Below are positions 1-8,370 of a stretch of DNA of 24,368 nucleotides, one piece after another (position 1 is the stretch's first letter; each line of letters begins with the position of its first letter). The notes under the pieces were generated by a model. That model had not been told where the DNA came from, ran no database searches, and was given only the letters and a program-made list of their open reading frames with translations. Origin of the DNA: an uncultured Prevotella sp. (GTDB lineage: Bacteria; Bacteroidota; Bacteroidia; Bacteroidales; Bacteroidaceae); assembly GCA_905210845.1 (NCBI GenBank), contig CAJLYG010000025.1, forward strand, positions 1 through 24,368, written 5' to 3'. A program made the translations under genes and the position numbers.

Positions 1-1
1 T

Positions 2-88
2 CCGGACCATGAACTTTACAATAAATATTTCCCGAATGGTGCCGGCAGTATCTTCACCTTCGAGATTGATGGCAGCCAGCAGAAGAGC
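2..88 (+). pseudogene. metY: Fragment of O-acetylhomoserine sulfhydrylase (metY-like)
   Basis: The plus-strand frame starting at base 2 reads without interruption into a stretch containing [20 protein letters not shown], which I recognise as the kind of sequence found in the C-terminal half of PLP-dependent O-acetylhomoserine aminocarboxypropyltransferases (methionine synthesis by sulfhydrylation). The resemblance stops around bases 74-88, where the sequence becomes the antisense of purT; the frame stays open only to a TAA at 203-205. The window begins inside the gene, so its 5' part is not visible. It could be the remains of a genuine rearrangement or one side of an assembly chimera. The family assignment rests on about 28 residues, so it is fairly but not fully secure. 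Confidence 0.6.
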
Positions 89-702
89 GTGGGACCATTC
101 TTCTGGGTAATGGTCAGCAAGGTAAACTCCGACTGGAAGTCGATGAACTCCTCGATGATCACCTCTTTCACGTCACCGCGCCCTTCCTCCATGGCATCGC
201 GGTAAGCCTCCTGCAGTTCGTCGTCGTTGTAGACATAGCTTTGTCCATGTCCGCTGGAACTCATCAAGGGCTTGACCACGCAAGGAAATCCGATCTCATC
301 GGCTGCTTTCTTGAACTCGTCATAAGTCTTGGCGTAAAAGTATTTCGCCGTTCTCAGTCCTAATTCCTTCGCTGCTAAGTCGCGGATTGCCCGGCGGTTC
401 ATCGTATAGTTGACTGCACGTGCGCTTGGGACCACCTGAATACCTTCCTTTTCGTACTCAAACAGGCGTTCTGTGCGGATCGCCTCGATCTCAGGGACGA
501 TCAGGTCAGGATGGTGCTTCTTGACGGCTGCATCCATGGCATCCCCGTCCAACATGTTGAAAATCTCACGCTCATCGGCAACCTGCATGGCAGGGGCATT
601 GTCATAACGGTCACATGCGATGACATATTGACCCGCACGCTTGGCGGCGATCGCAAATTCCTTGCCCAGTTCTCCTGAGCCTAACAGTAAAATTCTTTTC
701 AT
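16..702 (-). CDS. purT: Formate-dependent GAR transformylase PurT, 3' end replaced
   Basis: PurT makes formylglycinamide ribonucleotide from glycinamide ribonucleotide, formate and ATP in purine synthesis. The protein starts at an ATG whose complement lies at 700-702 and shows the family N-terminus [10 protein letters not shown], the DRY-NAPAM stretch, VPEIEAI and the ATP-grasp segment [14 protein letters not shown]. Homology runs to Cys208 (family members normally continue C-A-P-I/V-G-H-R-Q); after this come about 20 unrelated residues and a TAA at 16-18. Family members are about 390 residues, so roughly 180 residues including much of the ATP-grasp active site are missing and the product should be inactive as read. 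The lost part coincides with a metY-like fragment on the other strand. It is the last gene of the MATE operon, 8 bases after the yfcE-like gene. Confidence 0.85.
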   Translation of the reverse strand: MKRILLLGSGELGKEFAIAAKRAGQYVIACDRYDNAPAMQVADEREIFNMLDGDAMDAAVKKHHPDLIVPEIEAIRTERLFEYEKEGIQVVPSARAVNYTMNRRAIRDLAAKELGLRTAKYFYAKTYDEFKKAADEIGFPCVVKPLMSSSGHGQSYVYNDDELQEAYRDAMEEGRGDVKEVIIEEFIDFQSEFTLLTITQKNGPTLFCWLPSISKVKILPAPFGKYLL

Positions 703-710
703 TTTCCTTC

Positions 711-1223
711 TTATTTTATCCCTTGCGTCTTAGGATTGGCAAGGGCGATGACCTCACAGTCGGTAAATTTCTTTCCGTCGATCGTAAGACGGACGATCGT
801 GCGGTCGGTCTGCCATCCTTGTAATCCTGCAGCTCCGGGATTGATATGGAGCAAGTTTAACTCTTTATCGTATTTGACCTTTAGGATATGGGAATGCCCA
901 CTGATGAATAATTGCGGGGGATCCTTGAGGATGGAATCCCGAATGGAAGGGTCATATTTCCCTGGATATCCCCCGATATGTTTCATGAGCACGTTGACAT
1001 CCTCGCACCTAAAGCGCAGAATCTCACTAAACCTGTGTCGGATATCTCCGTCATCAATATTGCCATAGACAGCCCGAAGAGGTCGGAATGCCGCTAATTT
1101 GTCAGCTACTTCTGCCGAGCCGATGTCACCGGCGTGCCAGATCTCGTCGCAAGGCTCAAAGTAGGTCAGGTATTTGTCGTCCCAATAGCCATGGGTATCA
1201 CTGATAATTCCTATTGTTTTCAT
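711..1223 (-). CDS. YfcE-type metallophosphoesterase
   Basis: A 170-residue cytoplasmic phosphodiesterase of the YfcE/MJ0936 calcineurin-like group. The metal-binding motifs are all present: SDTHG (Asp9, His11), GDI (Asp33), GNID (Asn55) and GHSH (His110, His112), plus the INPGA segment typical of this group near the C-terminus. The length is normal for the family. Such enzymes hydrolyse phosphodiesters in vitro with two divalent metals; the natural substrate is not known and cannot be read from the sequence. Only 2 bases separate it from the upstream kinase-like gene, and purT follows after 8 bases, so it is co-transcribed in the MATE operon. Confidence 0.85.
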   Translation of the reverse strand: MKTIGIISDTHGYWDDKYLTYFEPCDEIWHAGDIGSAEVADKLAAFRPLRAVYGNIDDGDIRHRFSEILRFRCEDVNVLMKHIGGYPGKYDPSIRDSILKDPPQLFISGHSHILKVKYDKELNLLHINPGAAGLQGWQTDRTIVRLTIDGKKFTDCEVIALANPKTQGIK

Positions 1224-1225
1224 GG

Positions 1226-1846
1226 TCAGTCAAATCTTTTCTTAATAAATTCCACGAGGAAAGACTCTGTTTCCTCTATCCCGAGGATACTGGAGTTGAT
1301 GCAAAGGTCATAGCTGGAGCTATCCCCCCATTTCTTCCCTGTATAGTAATTGTAGTAAGAAGAGCGTTCGTTCTCCTTGGCATGAATGTATTTCTTCGCC
1401 TGTTCTGGCTGCAGGTGAAGTCGTTCTCCGACAGCCTTGATCCTGTCTTCTATCCTTGCCGTGATGAAGATGCTGATCGTATTGTCAAAGTCGCGGAGGA
1501 TGTAATCAGCGGTACGGCCAACAAAGACACAGTTGCCTTCAGTGGCGGCTTTCCGGATTGCGTCGCTCTGGAACTGGAACAAGCTTTCTTGAGAGAAATT
1601 ATTCTGGTAGAAGTTGTTGTCTCCCATCATGGGGATATGGAAATGGAAGAGCGATTGGGCGAACCCTTTCTGTTCGTCATGCTCTTCGAAGAATTTCTCG
1701 CAGAAGCCACTTTCCTTGGCAGCGAGATTCAGAAGCTCCTTGTCATAGAACTTACACCCGAAGTCCTTGGCTAACATCTTGGCAATAGCCAGTCCGCCAC
1801 TTCCTACTTGTCTTCCTATGTTAATAATGATTCCTGGATGATTCAT
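1226..1846 (-). CDS. Cytidylate kinase-like family protein
   Basis: A 206-residue protein with a P-loop near the N-terminus (GRQVGSGG, residues 11-18) followed by FYDKELL, the pattern of the cytidylate-kinase-like family that is common in Bacteroidota and Firmicutes and distinct from the housekeeping Cmk. An arginine-rich lid-like part (GERLHLQPEQAKKYI, then NERSSYYNYYTGKKWGD) is also typical. It probably phosphorylates a nucleotide or related small molecule, but the substrate is unknown. Its start codon overlaps the MATE stop by 4 bases (ATGA, 1843-1846), which indicates translational coupling. The next gene begins 2 bases after its stop. Confidence 0.8.
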   Translation of the reverse strand: MNHPGIIINIGRQVGSGGLAIAKMLAKDFGCKFYDKELLNLAAKESGFCEKFFEEHDEQKGFAQSLFHFHIPMMGDNNFYQNNFSQESLFQFQSDAIRKAATEGNCVFVGRTADYILRDFDNTISIFITARIEDRIKAVGERLHLQPEQAKKYIHAKENERSSYYNYYTGKKWGDSSSYDLCINSSILGIEETESFLVEFIKKRFD

Positions 1847-3207
1847 GGTTTCAAGTTGTTATGTTGACGTTTGAATTTTCTCATATAGACAAAGATGGTA
1901 TATGCCGTTACGATCGATGCCGTAGCATCAGAGACTGGCATGGAAGCCCAGACCCCGCTCAGTCCAAAGAATTTAGGCAGGACGGCTAATGCTGGGATCA
2001 GAAACAGCAGTTGCCTGGATAGGGAGAGGAAAATACTGATCTTGACTTTCCCAATGCATTGGAAGAAATTAGTGATCACCATTTGGAAACCAATGATGGG
2101 GAACATCATCGTGACGATCCTGAGTCCGTTAATGGATAGGTTGATCAGCGTTTGGTTCACCGTAAAGAGCCTCACGCAATAGTATGGAAAGAAAATGGCG
2201 ATCAGCCAACCTGTGATCATGATGCAGGTTGCCGCAATGATCGATAGGTTCAGAACTCTCATCATCCTGTCTAATTGTTGGGATCCATAGTTGTACCCTG
2301 CGATAGGTTGCATCCCTTGATTGACACCCATGACGAACATGACGAAGATGAATGCGATCTTATTGGCAATGCCATAGGCACCCACCGCCATGTCACCCCC
2401 ATATCTTACCAATTGGTTGTTGATAAAGATGACAACGATGCAGGAGCATACATTCATGGCAAAAGGAGAGATGCCAATGCCAATGATATTCTTGACCAAG
2501 GCTGCCCTTAACTTGTAGATGCCCCGTCTGAAGTGCAATAATTCCTTGGGGTTGGCAAAGATACGGAATTGCCATATCAGGGCCATGAGTTGTGCCAAGA
2601 CCGTGGCGTAGGCTGCCCCTTGGATTCCCAAGTGGAGGGGCCAGATGAAGATCGGGTCAAGGATGGCGTTGATGACGACAGTGAATATGGTGGCATACAT
2701 GGCCTGACGGGGCTTGCTGGCTGCCCTGAGTACTGCGTTCAACCCAAAGTAAAGATGGGTCACCACATTGCCCACCAGGATGATCACCATATAGTCCCTG
2801 GCATAAGGGATGGTCTGGTCGCTTGCGCCGAAGAACCGGAGAATAGGGTCGAGGAAGACCAGGCAGACAATACTGAAGGCAAGTCCAATTAAGATGTTCA
2901 GAGTAAGCGTGTTCCCTAAGATATTTTCTGCAGTGTCGTAGTCCTTTTGCCCTAATTTGACGGAAATGAAAGTGGATGCTCCCACGCCAATGGCAGCCCC
3001 AAAGGCACCGGAAAGGTTCATGAATGGGAAGGTAATCGCTAACCCCGAGATGGCCATGGCACCCACTCCTTGCCCGATGAAGATACTGTCCACCATATTG
3101 TATAAGGAAGACGCAGTCATCGCAATGATTGCTGGAATGGCATATTGCATCAGCAGTTTGCCTACCGGTTGGGTGCCTAAAGCTAAGGTAGCTTGTTTGT
3201 TGTCCAT
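1843..3207 (-). CDS. MATE family multidrug/sodium efflux transporter
   Basis: A 454-residue inner-membrane protein with about twelve hydrophobic segments in two similar halves. The N-terminal part reads ATLALGTQPVGKLLMQYAIP followed by SLYNMVDSIFIGQGVG, the signature of MATE transporters of the MepA/DinF-like group, and the second half has the matching ISPFAMNVCSCIVVIFINNQ segment. MATE proteins export cationic compounds using sodium or proton gradients; the substrate here is not predictable. It is the first gene of a four-gene minus-strand operon with the kinase-like gene, yfcE-like gene and purT. A promoter -7 box sits about 22 bases upstream of the ATG. Confidence 0.9.
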   Translation of the reverse strand: MDNKQATLALGTQPVGKLLMQYAIPAIIAMTASSLYNMVDSIFIGQGVGAMAISGLAITFPFMNLSGAFGAAIGVGASTFISVKLGQKDYDTAENILGNTLTLNILIGLAFSIVCLVFLDPILRFFGASDQTIPYARDYMVIILVGNVVTHLYFGLNAVLRAASKPRQAMYATIFTVVINAILDPIFIWPLHLGIQGAAYATVLAQLMALIWQFRIFANPKELLHFRRGIYKLRAALVKNIIGIGISPFAMNVCSCIVVIFINNQLVRYGGDMAVGAYGIANKIAFIFVMFVMGVNQGMQPIAGYNYGSQQLDRMMRVLNLSIIAATCIMITGWLIAIFFPYYCVRLFTVNQTLINLSINGLRIVTMMFPIIGFQMVITNFFQCIGKVKISIFLSLSRQLLFLIPALAVLPKFFGLSGVWASMPVSDATASIVTAYTIFVYMRKFKRQHNNLKP

Positions 3208-3228
3208 AGATTCTCTCGTTTATGAATG

Positions 3229-3236
3229 CAAAATTA
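3229..3236 (-). promoter_or_regulatory. Bacteroidota -7 promoter box for the MATE operon
   Basis: On the minus strand bases 3236-3229 read TAATTTTG, a perfect match to the Bacteroidota -7 consensus TAnnTTTG. It lies 21 bases before the MATE start, which would give a leader of about 10-15 bases. I do not see a good TTTG at the expected -33 position, so only the -7 box is supported. Confidence 0.55.
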
Positions 3237-3286
3237 ATAAAAATATCTGGCTTCTTTACCCATTGGTCATAAAAAGATGTTGATAA

Positions 3287-3318
3287 TTTGGACTTTCCAT
3301 CCAATTGTATTACTTTTG
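3287..3318 (+). promoter_or_regulatory. Promoter of the S8 peptidase-xseAB operon
   Basis: TTTG at 3287-3290, a 20-base spacer and TACTTTTG at 3311-3318 match both boxes of the Bacteroidota sigma consensus. Transcription would start near 3323-3325, which leaves about 15 bases before the ATG at 3338 and excludes the upstream TTG at 3305 as a start. It is back to back with the MATE promoter. Confidence 0.75.
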
Positions 3319-3337
3319 CACACACGAAAGAAATCTG

Positions 3338-4750
3338 ATGAAGAGGTATTTGCTTATATTACTAACCTTTGTCATGAGTGCGTCAACCTATGCAAAAGTG
3401 AATGACGTACAGATGGTTTCGTACCCTGGCGGCAAGTGCTATCTATATCGCTTATACCTGAAGGACAAGGTGGGATCACCTTATTCTTTCAGCCATCCCC
3501 GTGATTTTCTCTCGGAACGCTCTTTGTTGCGTAGGCAACGTCAGCATTTGACATTGGACAGTTCCGACCTTCCGGTATCCAAGTTGTATTTGGATGCCAT
3601 TGCAGATGCTGGGCTGCAGGTCGTCTGCAAGAGCAAATGGAACAACACGGTATTAGTGCGCAGCAGGCATCAGAATGTGGCGGGGAAGGTGAAGCAGTTG
3701 CCGTTCGTAAAGAAGGTGATGTTGGTGTTTTCTTCCCCAGACTCGATCAGCGCCAGCAAACGGTCTAATTTCCACAAGGAGTTAAACCGTTGGGATACTT
3801 CGGCGACGGACGAGTATGGGATGGCGACCGACCAGGTGATTTCCTTAGATGGGATCAAGTTGCATCATGCTGGGTTTAGGGGCGAAGGGATGTGGATCGC
3901 CGTGTTGGATGGAGGATTCATGAACGTGGACAAGATACCTGCTTTTCAAAATACGAAGATCCTGGGCACGAAGGACTTTGTTTATCCTCGGTCCAAGGAT
4001 ATCTTTAAGGAGATGGACCATGGGACGATGGTTTTCTCAACCATGGCGGCTGATATCCCGAATGCTTATATAGGAACGGCGCCCAAGGCATCTTATTTCC
4101 TCTTGCGTTGTGAGGATCATGATACGGAGAGTCAGGCAGAAGAGGACTATTGGGCAGCGGCGGCAGAATATGCAGATTCCGTGGGCGTAGATCTCATCAA
4201 CTCCTCCTTGGGATACCATGATTTCGATGATAAGTCGACTAACCATAAATACAGGGAATTGGATGGTGAGCAGGCACTGATCTCACATTCCGCATCGATG
4301 CTTGCCAACAAGGGAATCGTCTTGGTCAACAGTGCTGGGAATGATGGCATGGGTACCTGGAAAAAGATTAATTTCCCTGCAGATGCACGTGACATGATCA
4401 CCGTGGGATCCATTAGCCCTAATGGCGTGAATGCGGCTTTCTGTGCTGTGGGACCTACTGCTGATGGCAGGGTCAAGCCGGATGTCATGGCATACGGGAG
4501 CCCGGCTACTGTCATTACGGGAAGAGGGACCATCATCAATGATATGGGTACTTCTTTCTCCGCCCCATTGGTAACGGGGTTGATCGCTTGCCTTTGGGAA
4601 GCTCTTCCCCATAAGACCGCGCTTGAGATGATCGACCTGGTGCGCCAGTCGGGAAGCCAATACACGACTCCTGACAATGTCTATGGCTATGGCGTCCCTG
4701 ATTTCTGGAAGGCTTATATCGTAGGGAAGACAAATGAACATCAGAAATGA
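3338..4750 (+). CDS. Exported subtilisin-like serine peptidase (S8 family)
   Basis: A 470-residue secreted peptidase. I start it at the ATG at 3338, which begins a clear signal peptide (MKRYLLILLTFVMSASTYAK); the 11 codons before it would lie upstream of the promoter's start point. A propeptide-like region of about 150 residues precedes the catalytic domain. The triad is intact: Asp191 in AVLDGG, His228 in DHGTMV and Ser406 in GTSFSAP, with the oxyanion Asn335 in NSAGND. Bacteroidota carry many such subtilases with one catalytic domain and no sorting tail; this one has no recognisable C-terminal secretion domain. Its stop overlaps the xseA start by 4 bases (4747-4750), so the peptidase and exonuclease VII genes are co-transcribed although their functions look unrelated. 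Confidence 0.88.
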   Translation: MKRYLLILLTFVMSASTYAKVNDVQMVSYPGGKCYLYRLYLKDKVGSPYSFSHPRDFLSERSLLRRQRQHLTLDSSDLPVSKLYLDAIADAGLQVVCKSKWNNTVLVRSRHQNVAGKVKQLPFVKKVMLVFSSPDSISASKRSNFHKELNRWDTSATDEYGMATDQVISLDGIKLHHAGFRGEGMWIAVLDGGFMNVDKIPAFQNTKILGTKDFVYPRSKDIFKEMDHGTMVFSTMAADIPNAYIGTAPKASYFLLRCEDHDTESQAEEDYWAAAAEYADSVGVDLINSSLGYHDFDDKSTNHKYRELDGEQALISHSASMLANKGIVLVNSAGNDGMGTWKKINFPADARDMITVGSISPNGVNAAFCAVGPTADGRVKPDVMAYGSPATVITGRGTIINDMGTSFSAPLVTGLIACLWEALPHKTALEMIDLVRQSGSQYTTPDNVYGYGVPDFWKAYIVGKTNEHQK

Positions 4751-6042
4751 GAGACGCATTTACGCTTTTTGAACTGAACGAGATGGTTCGGCAGGTCTTG
4801 GAGACAGGCATGCCCGATGAATACTGGGTGGAAGCAGAACTGTCAGAGGTCCGCGAGGTGCGTGGGCATTGCTATATGGAGCTGATCCAGAAGGATGAGC
4901 ACAGTCATACGCCTATCGCAAAGGCATCCGCTAAGTGTTGGAGTAGGCAATGGATGTTGATTCGCCCGTATTTTGAGCGGATGACAGGTCAGCGACTGCA
5001 TGCGGGCCTTAAGGTATTGCTGAAGGTTGTTGTCAATTTCCATGAGGCGTATGGATTCTCCTGGATCGTCGTGGATATCGATCCCACCTACACCATGGGT
5101 GACATGGCAAGGAAAAGGCTGGAGATTATCCAGAAGCTGAAAGAGGAAGGGGTCTTTGACATGCAGAAAGAATTGGTGATCCCGATGTTCGCTCAGAGGA
5201 TAGCCGTGATCTCCAGCGCGAATGCGGCAGGCTATGGGGATTTCTGCAATCAGCTGTCGGACAATGAATATGGCTATCTGTTCTCGACCCAGCTCTTTCC
5301 AGCCATCATGCAGGGTGAGCAGGTGGAAGGGAGCGTGATCGCGGCATTGAATCAGATCAACCGCCAAGCAGACCATTTTGACGTGGTGGTCATCATCCGC
5401 GGAGGAGGGGCTACGAGTGATCTGAGTGGTTTTGATACCTTTGACTTGGCAGAGAACGTGGCGAATTTCCCCTTGCCCATTATCACCGGGATTGGTCATG
5501 AGCGGGATGAGAGCGTACTCGACTTGGTGGCCAACACCCCACTGAAGACCCCGACTGCCGTTGCCGCTTTCTTGATCGACCATTTGGCAGCGGTAGACGA
5601 AAGGATAGAAGAGGCGCGCCAGTCCATCGCAGATATCGTCAAGCGGAGAATGGATACGGAAAAGCTCCGCCTTAATAAGTTGGCGGAGAAAATCCCATTG
5701 CTCTTTTCTGTCGTCAAAACCCAGAGAATCAATGATGTGGATGCTCTTCTAACGAAGTTGATTCATCTGATGGGAGACCGGATAACGGCTGAACGGTATC
5801 ACCTTTCCATGTTGCAAGGCAGGCTGAAGCCTGCTGCTGATAAGCGCTTGATGGAACAGGATCACCGTGTCACCTTGCTGGAGCAAAAGGCCTTGGCCTT
5901 GGATCCAGGACGGTTGCTGAAAAAAGGCTATAGTATCACCCTGTTCCAGGGCAAGGCGGTGCGAGATGCCGCCACCTTGAGGAAAGGGGATGAGATCGTG
6001 ACAAAGTTGGGAAAAGGATCAGTAAAATCAATCATATCATGA
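4747..6042 (+). CDS. xseA: Exodeoxyribonuclease VII large subunit XseA
   Basis: A 431-residue catalytic subunit of exonuclease VII, which degrades single-stranded DNA from both ends in recombination and mismatch repair. An N-terminal OB-fold region (about residues 15-120: VEAELSEVR, GHCYMELI) precedes the catalytic domain with RIAVISSANAAGYGDF, RGGG (Arg218-Gly221) and GIGHERD (His251), then LKTPTAVAAFLI. A long helical coiled-coil section follows (about residues 280-390), and the usual C-terminal KGYSITLFQGKAVRDA segment closes the protein. The length is normal for the family. It overlaps both neighbours by 4 bases (ATGA at 4747-4750 and 6039-6042), which points to tight translational coupling with xseB. 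Confidence 0.95.
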   Translation: MRDAFTLFELNEMVRQVLETGMPDEYWVEAELSEVREVRGHCYMELIQKDEHSHTPIAKASAKCWSRQWMLIRPYFERMTGQRLHAGLKVLLKVVVNFHEAYGFSWIVVDIDPTYTMGDMARKRLEIIQKLKEEGVFDMQKELVIPMFAQRIAVISSANAAGYGDFCNQLSDNEYGYLFSTQLFPAIMQGEQVEGSVIAALNQINRQADHFDVVVIIRGGGATSDLSGFDTFDLAENVANFPLPIITGIGHERDESVLDLVANTPLKTPTAVAAFLIDHLAAVDERIEEARQSIADIVKRRMDTEKLRLNKLAEKIPLLFSVVKTQRINDVDALLTKLIHLMGDRITAERYHLSMLQGRLKPAADKRLMEQDHRVTLLEQKALALDPGRLLKKGYSITLFQGKAVRDAATLRKGDEIVTKLGKGSVKSIIS

Positions 6043-6236
6043 CAAAGGAGATAAAATACGAAGAGGCGATGCGCCAGCTGGAGTCCATCGTTACCAAAAT
6101 GGAAAATGGCGACTTGGATCTTGATGAGATGGGGGAGCAATTGAAAAAGGCACAACAACTCGTCAAACTCCTGAAGGCAAAGCTCACCAAGACAGACCAG
6201 GAGATCCGCAAGATCTTCGAGGGAGATGAGAAGTAA
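6039..6236 (+). CDS. xseB: Exodeoxyribonuclease VII small subunit XseB
   Basis: A 65-residue protein with the family pattern YEEAMRQLESIVTKMENGDL and a following LDEMGEQLKKAQQLVKLLKAKL helix. XseB forms a helical hairpin and several copies bind the coiled coil of XseA to make the holoenzyme. It overlaps xseA by 4 bases. The gene ends in TAA and is the last of the operon; the following 166 bases contain no gene and end in the ilvE promoter. Confidence 0.93.
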   Translation: MTKEIKYEEAMRQLESIVTKMENGDLDLDEMGEQLKKAQQLVKLLKAKLTKTDQEIRKIFEGDEK

Positions 6237-6334
6237 GTGACCCGCCCATCCGATACAGGGGGTGGATGAAACGAGGAGAGTCCTTTTAAGAGCTTGAGAA
6301 TCATTGAAAAGTTTGCATTTTTAGGACAAAATAG

Positions 6335-6365
6335 TTGCAAATTAACAATATAATTAGTAATTTTG
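6335..6365 (+). promoter_or_regulatory. Promoter of ilvE
   Basis: TTG at 6335-6337, a 20-base spacer and TAATTTTG at 6358-6365 match the Bacteroidota promoter. The start point would be near 6370, giving an AT-rich leader of about 30 bases before the ilvE ATG at 6403. I see no attenuator-like leader peptide in it. Confidence 0.7.
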
Positions 6366-6402
6366 CGCTAATTTATAAGGTATAACATTTAAAGTATTAG
6401 TT

Positions 6403-7419
6403 ATGAAAGACTTAGATTGGGCGAATTTATCATTCGGTTATCAAAGGACGGATTATAATGTTCGCTGTTACTATCGTGATGGGAAATGGGGCGAGGTAGA
6501 AGTTTGCTCCGAAGAATATCTGATGTTGCACATGGCAGCCACTTGCCTGCATTACGGTCAGGAAGCTTTCGAAGGACTGAAGGCTTATCGTTGCCCAGAC
6601 GGGAAGGTACGCATTTTCCGAGTTGAAGACAATGCAGCACGCCTGCAGAGCACCTGCCGTGGGATCGTCATGCCAGAAGTTCCGACTGAACTTTTTGTCG
6701 AGATGGTCAAGAAGGTGGTTCGCTTGAACCAGGAATGGATTCCTACCTATGAGAGTGGAGCAACTTTGTATATTCGCCCATTGCTGATTGGTACCAGTGC
6801 CCAGGTAGGCGTGCACCCCTCTAAGGATTATTGCTTCCTGATCTTCGTCACCCCAGTCGGTCCTTATTTTAAGGGCGGTTTTGCTTGCAATAAGTATGCG
6901 ATCATCCGCGATTATGACCGTGCTGCTCCTTTAGGGACGGGCATTTATAAGGTAGGAGGAAACTATGCTGCTTCCTTGAAAGCCCATACGATTGCAGCAA
7001 GCAAGGGCTATGGAAGCGAGTTCTACCTCGATTCGAAGGAGAAAAAATATGTGGATGAGTGTGGCGCAGCCAACTTCTTTGGCATCAAGAACAATACATA
7101 CGTAACCCCGAAGTCTACTTCTATCCTGCCTTCAATTACCAATAAGAGCCTGATGCAAATTGCTGAAGATTTAGGCTTGAAGGTTGAGCGTCGCCAGATC
7201 CCAGTTACAGAGCTTTCTACCTTTGAGGAAGCAGGTGCCTGTGGTACGGCTGCTGTGATCTCGCCGATCTCGGAACTTGATGATCTTGATACGGGCGAGA
7301 AATACAGATTCGGTGACCAGCCAGGACCTTGGTCTACTAAGTTGTATCATACACTGCGTGGGATCCAGTATGGAACCATAGAAGATAAGCATGGATGGAC
7401 AACGGTAGTGATCGAGTAA
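6403..7419 (+). CDS. ilvE: Branched-chain amino acid aminotransferase
   Basis: A 338-residue class IV PLP-dependent aminotransferase that interconverts leucine, isoleucine and valine with their 2-oxo acids using 2-oxoglutarate/glutamate. The PLP lysine is Lys183 in GIYKVGGNYAAS. Other family motifs are HYGQEAFEGLKAYR, the VDECGAANFF segment corresponding to the phosphate-binding SEG-G-N region, and GACGTAAVISP. The length and order match the longer BCAT-II-like form found in Bacteroidota and eukaryotes. It is monocistronic: its own promoter lies upstream and a strong terminator starts 20 bases after the stop. No ilv biosynthesis genes are next to it. Confidence 0.93.
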   Translation: MKDLDWANLSFGYQRTDYNVRCYYRDGKWGEVEVCSEEYLMLHMAATCLHYGQEAFEGLKAYRCPDGKVRIFRVEDNAARLQSTCRGIVMPEVPTELFVEMVKKVVRLNQEWIPTYESGATLYIRPLLIGTSAQVGVHPSKDYCFLIFVTPVGPYFKGGFACNKYAIIRDYDRAAPLGTGIYKVGGNYAASLKAHTIAASKGYGSEFYLDSKEKKYVDECGAANFFGIKNNTYVTPKSTSILPSITNKSLMQIAEDLGLKVERRQIPVTELSTFEEAGACGTAAVISPISELDDLDTGEKYRFGDQPGPWSTKLYHTLRGIQYGTIEDKHGWTTVVIE

Positions 7420-7438
7420 AGACCATTCCTAACCATAG

Positions 7439-7481
7439 AAAAAGAATACCCGTCAACGCATAATCGGCGGGTATTCTTTTT
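7439..7481 (+). terminator. Intrinsic terminator after ilvE
   Basis: A perfect 14-base inverted repeat: the left arm at 7439-7452 (five A, then GAATACCCG) and the right arm at 7468-7481 (CGGGTATTC, then five T) enclose a 15-base loop. The A-rich left and T-rich right ends make it a classic rho-independent hairpin, which could also work in the other direction. Confidence 0.9.
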
Positions 7482-7509
7482 GTCCTTTGGAAATTATTCC
7501 TTACTTTTG
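7479..7509 (+). promoter_or_regulatory. Promoter of trmB, overlapping the ilvE terminator
   Basis: TTTG at 7479-7482, a 19-base spacer and TACTTTTG at 7502-7509 fit the Bacteroidota promoter. The -33 box shares bases with the T-tract of the ilvE terminator. The start point would be about 7514-7516, some 12 bases before the trmB ATG at 7528. Confidence 0.7.
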
Positions 7510-7527
7510 CAAGTAAATTCAAGTAAG

Positions 7528-8295
7528 ATGAGCAAAGGAAAATTACAGAAGTTTGCTGAAATGGAGACCTTCAGCAATGTGTTTCAATATCCTTTTTCCG
7601 TGATAGACAATGTCCCCTTTACCATGCAAGGGCATTGGCGTGAAGACTATTTCCACAATGACCATCCCATTGTCTTGGAATTAGGTTGCGGGAAAGGCGA
7701 GTATACGGTGGGACTTGCGCGACTGTACCCTCAGATGAACTTCATTGGCGTAGATATCAAAGGTGCCAGAATGTACACGGGTGCCAAGCAGGCCTTGGAA
7801 GAAGGACTGGGAAATGTGGCTTTCTTGCGTACAAACATAGAGATCATTGATCGTTTCTTTTCTGAAGATGAAGTCCAGGAAATTTGGCTTACCTTCAGTG
7901 ATCCTCAGATGAAAAATGCCCATAAGCGGCTGACGAGTACTTTCTTCATGGATCGTTATCGGCATTTCCTTGTGGATGGCGGGGTGATTCATTTGAAAAC
8001 TGACAGTAATTTCCTCTTTACTTATACTTCCTATATGGTGGAAAAGAACCATCTTCCCCTCTTGTTCCACACTCAAGACTTGTACCATTCCCCATTATCA
8101 GAAGTGGATAGCAAGTTGTTGACCATCCAGACTTACTATGAGTCGATGTGGATGGAGCGGGGACTGAACATCAAATACATGAAGTTCCAGTTGCCCAAGG
8201 AAGGACAGTTGACAGAACCGGAAGTCGATATACCCCTGGATGACTACCGCAGCTATCATCGCCCCAAACGAAGCGGATTGTCAACAAGCAGGTAG
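7528..8295 (+). CDS. trmB: tRNA (guanine-N7-)-methyltransferase TrmB
   Basis: A 255-residue enzyme that methylates N7 of guanine 46 in the variable loop of tRNAs with S-adenosylmethionine. The SAM-binding motif I is [11 protein letters not shown] (residues 49-59), then [11 protein letters not shown], the NIEII segment, the tRNA-recognition motif [16 protein letters not shown] and [11 protein letters not shown]. The start at 7528 ([12 protein letters not shown]) is chosen because it matches the N-terminus I know for Bacteroidales TrmB and lies just after the promoter start point; the upstream in-frame region covers the promoter itself. The gene is alone in its unit and converges on the GH115 gene. 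Confidence 0.93.
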   Translation: MSKGKLQKFAEMETFSNVFQYPFSVIDNVPFTMQGHWREDYFHNDHPIVLELGCGKGEYTVGLARLYPQMNFIGVDIKGARMYTGAKQALEEGLGNVAFLRTNIEIIDRFFSEDEVQEIWLTFSDPQMKNAHKRLTSTFFMDRYRHFLVDGGVIHLKTDSNFLFTYTSYMVEKNHLPLLFHTQDLYHSPLSEVDSKLLTIQTYYESMWMERGLNIKYMKFQLPKEGQLTEPEVDIPLDDYRSYHRPKRSGLSTSR

Positions 8296-8370
8296 GCTTG
8301 CTCCTTTCCCCTCCTTTCCATGGGAAGCGTATGTCCCGATTCTGGGAAGAAGGGCGATGCTGCCTTCTCC

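Noticed and set aside
1214..1774. 186-residue plus-strand frame opposite the cytidylate-kinase-like gene
   Set aside because: The minus-strand reading has a P-loop and operon overlaps; the plus-strand reading has neither.
2657..3325. 222-residue minus-strand frame overlapping the MATE start and the divergent promoters
   Set aside because: It shares the strand but not the frame of the MATE gene, has no recognisable domain, and covers the promoter region.
4147..4677. 176-residue minus-strand frame opposite the S8 peptidase catalytic domain
   Set aside because: Antisense shadow of a gene with an intact catalytic triad; no promoter or family motif.
4843..5583. 246-residue minus-strand frame opposite xseA
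   Set aside because: Antisense to a clear exonuclease gene; composition (His/Asp/Gln rich) is that of a shadow frame.
6247..6268. Short inverted repeat CATCC/GGATG after xseB
   Set aside because: Only five pairs and no following T-tract; not convincing as a terminator.
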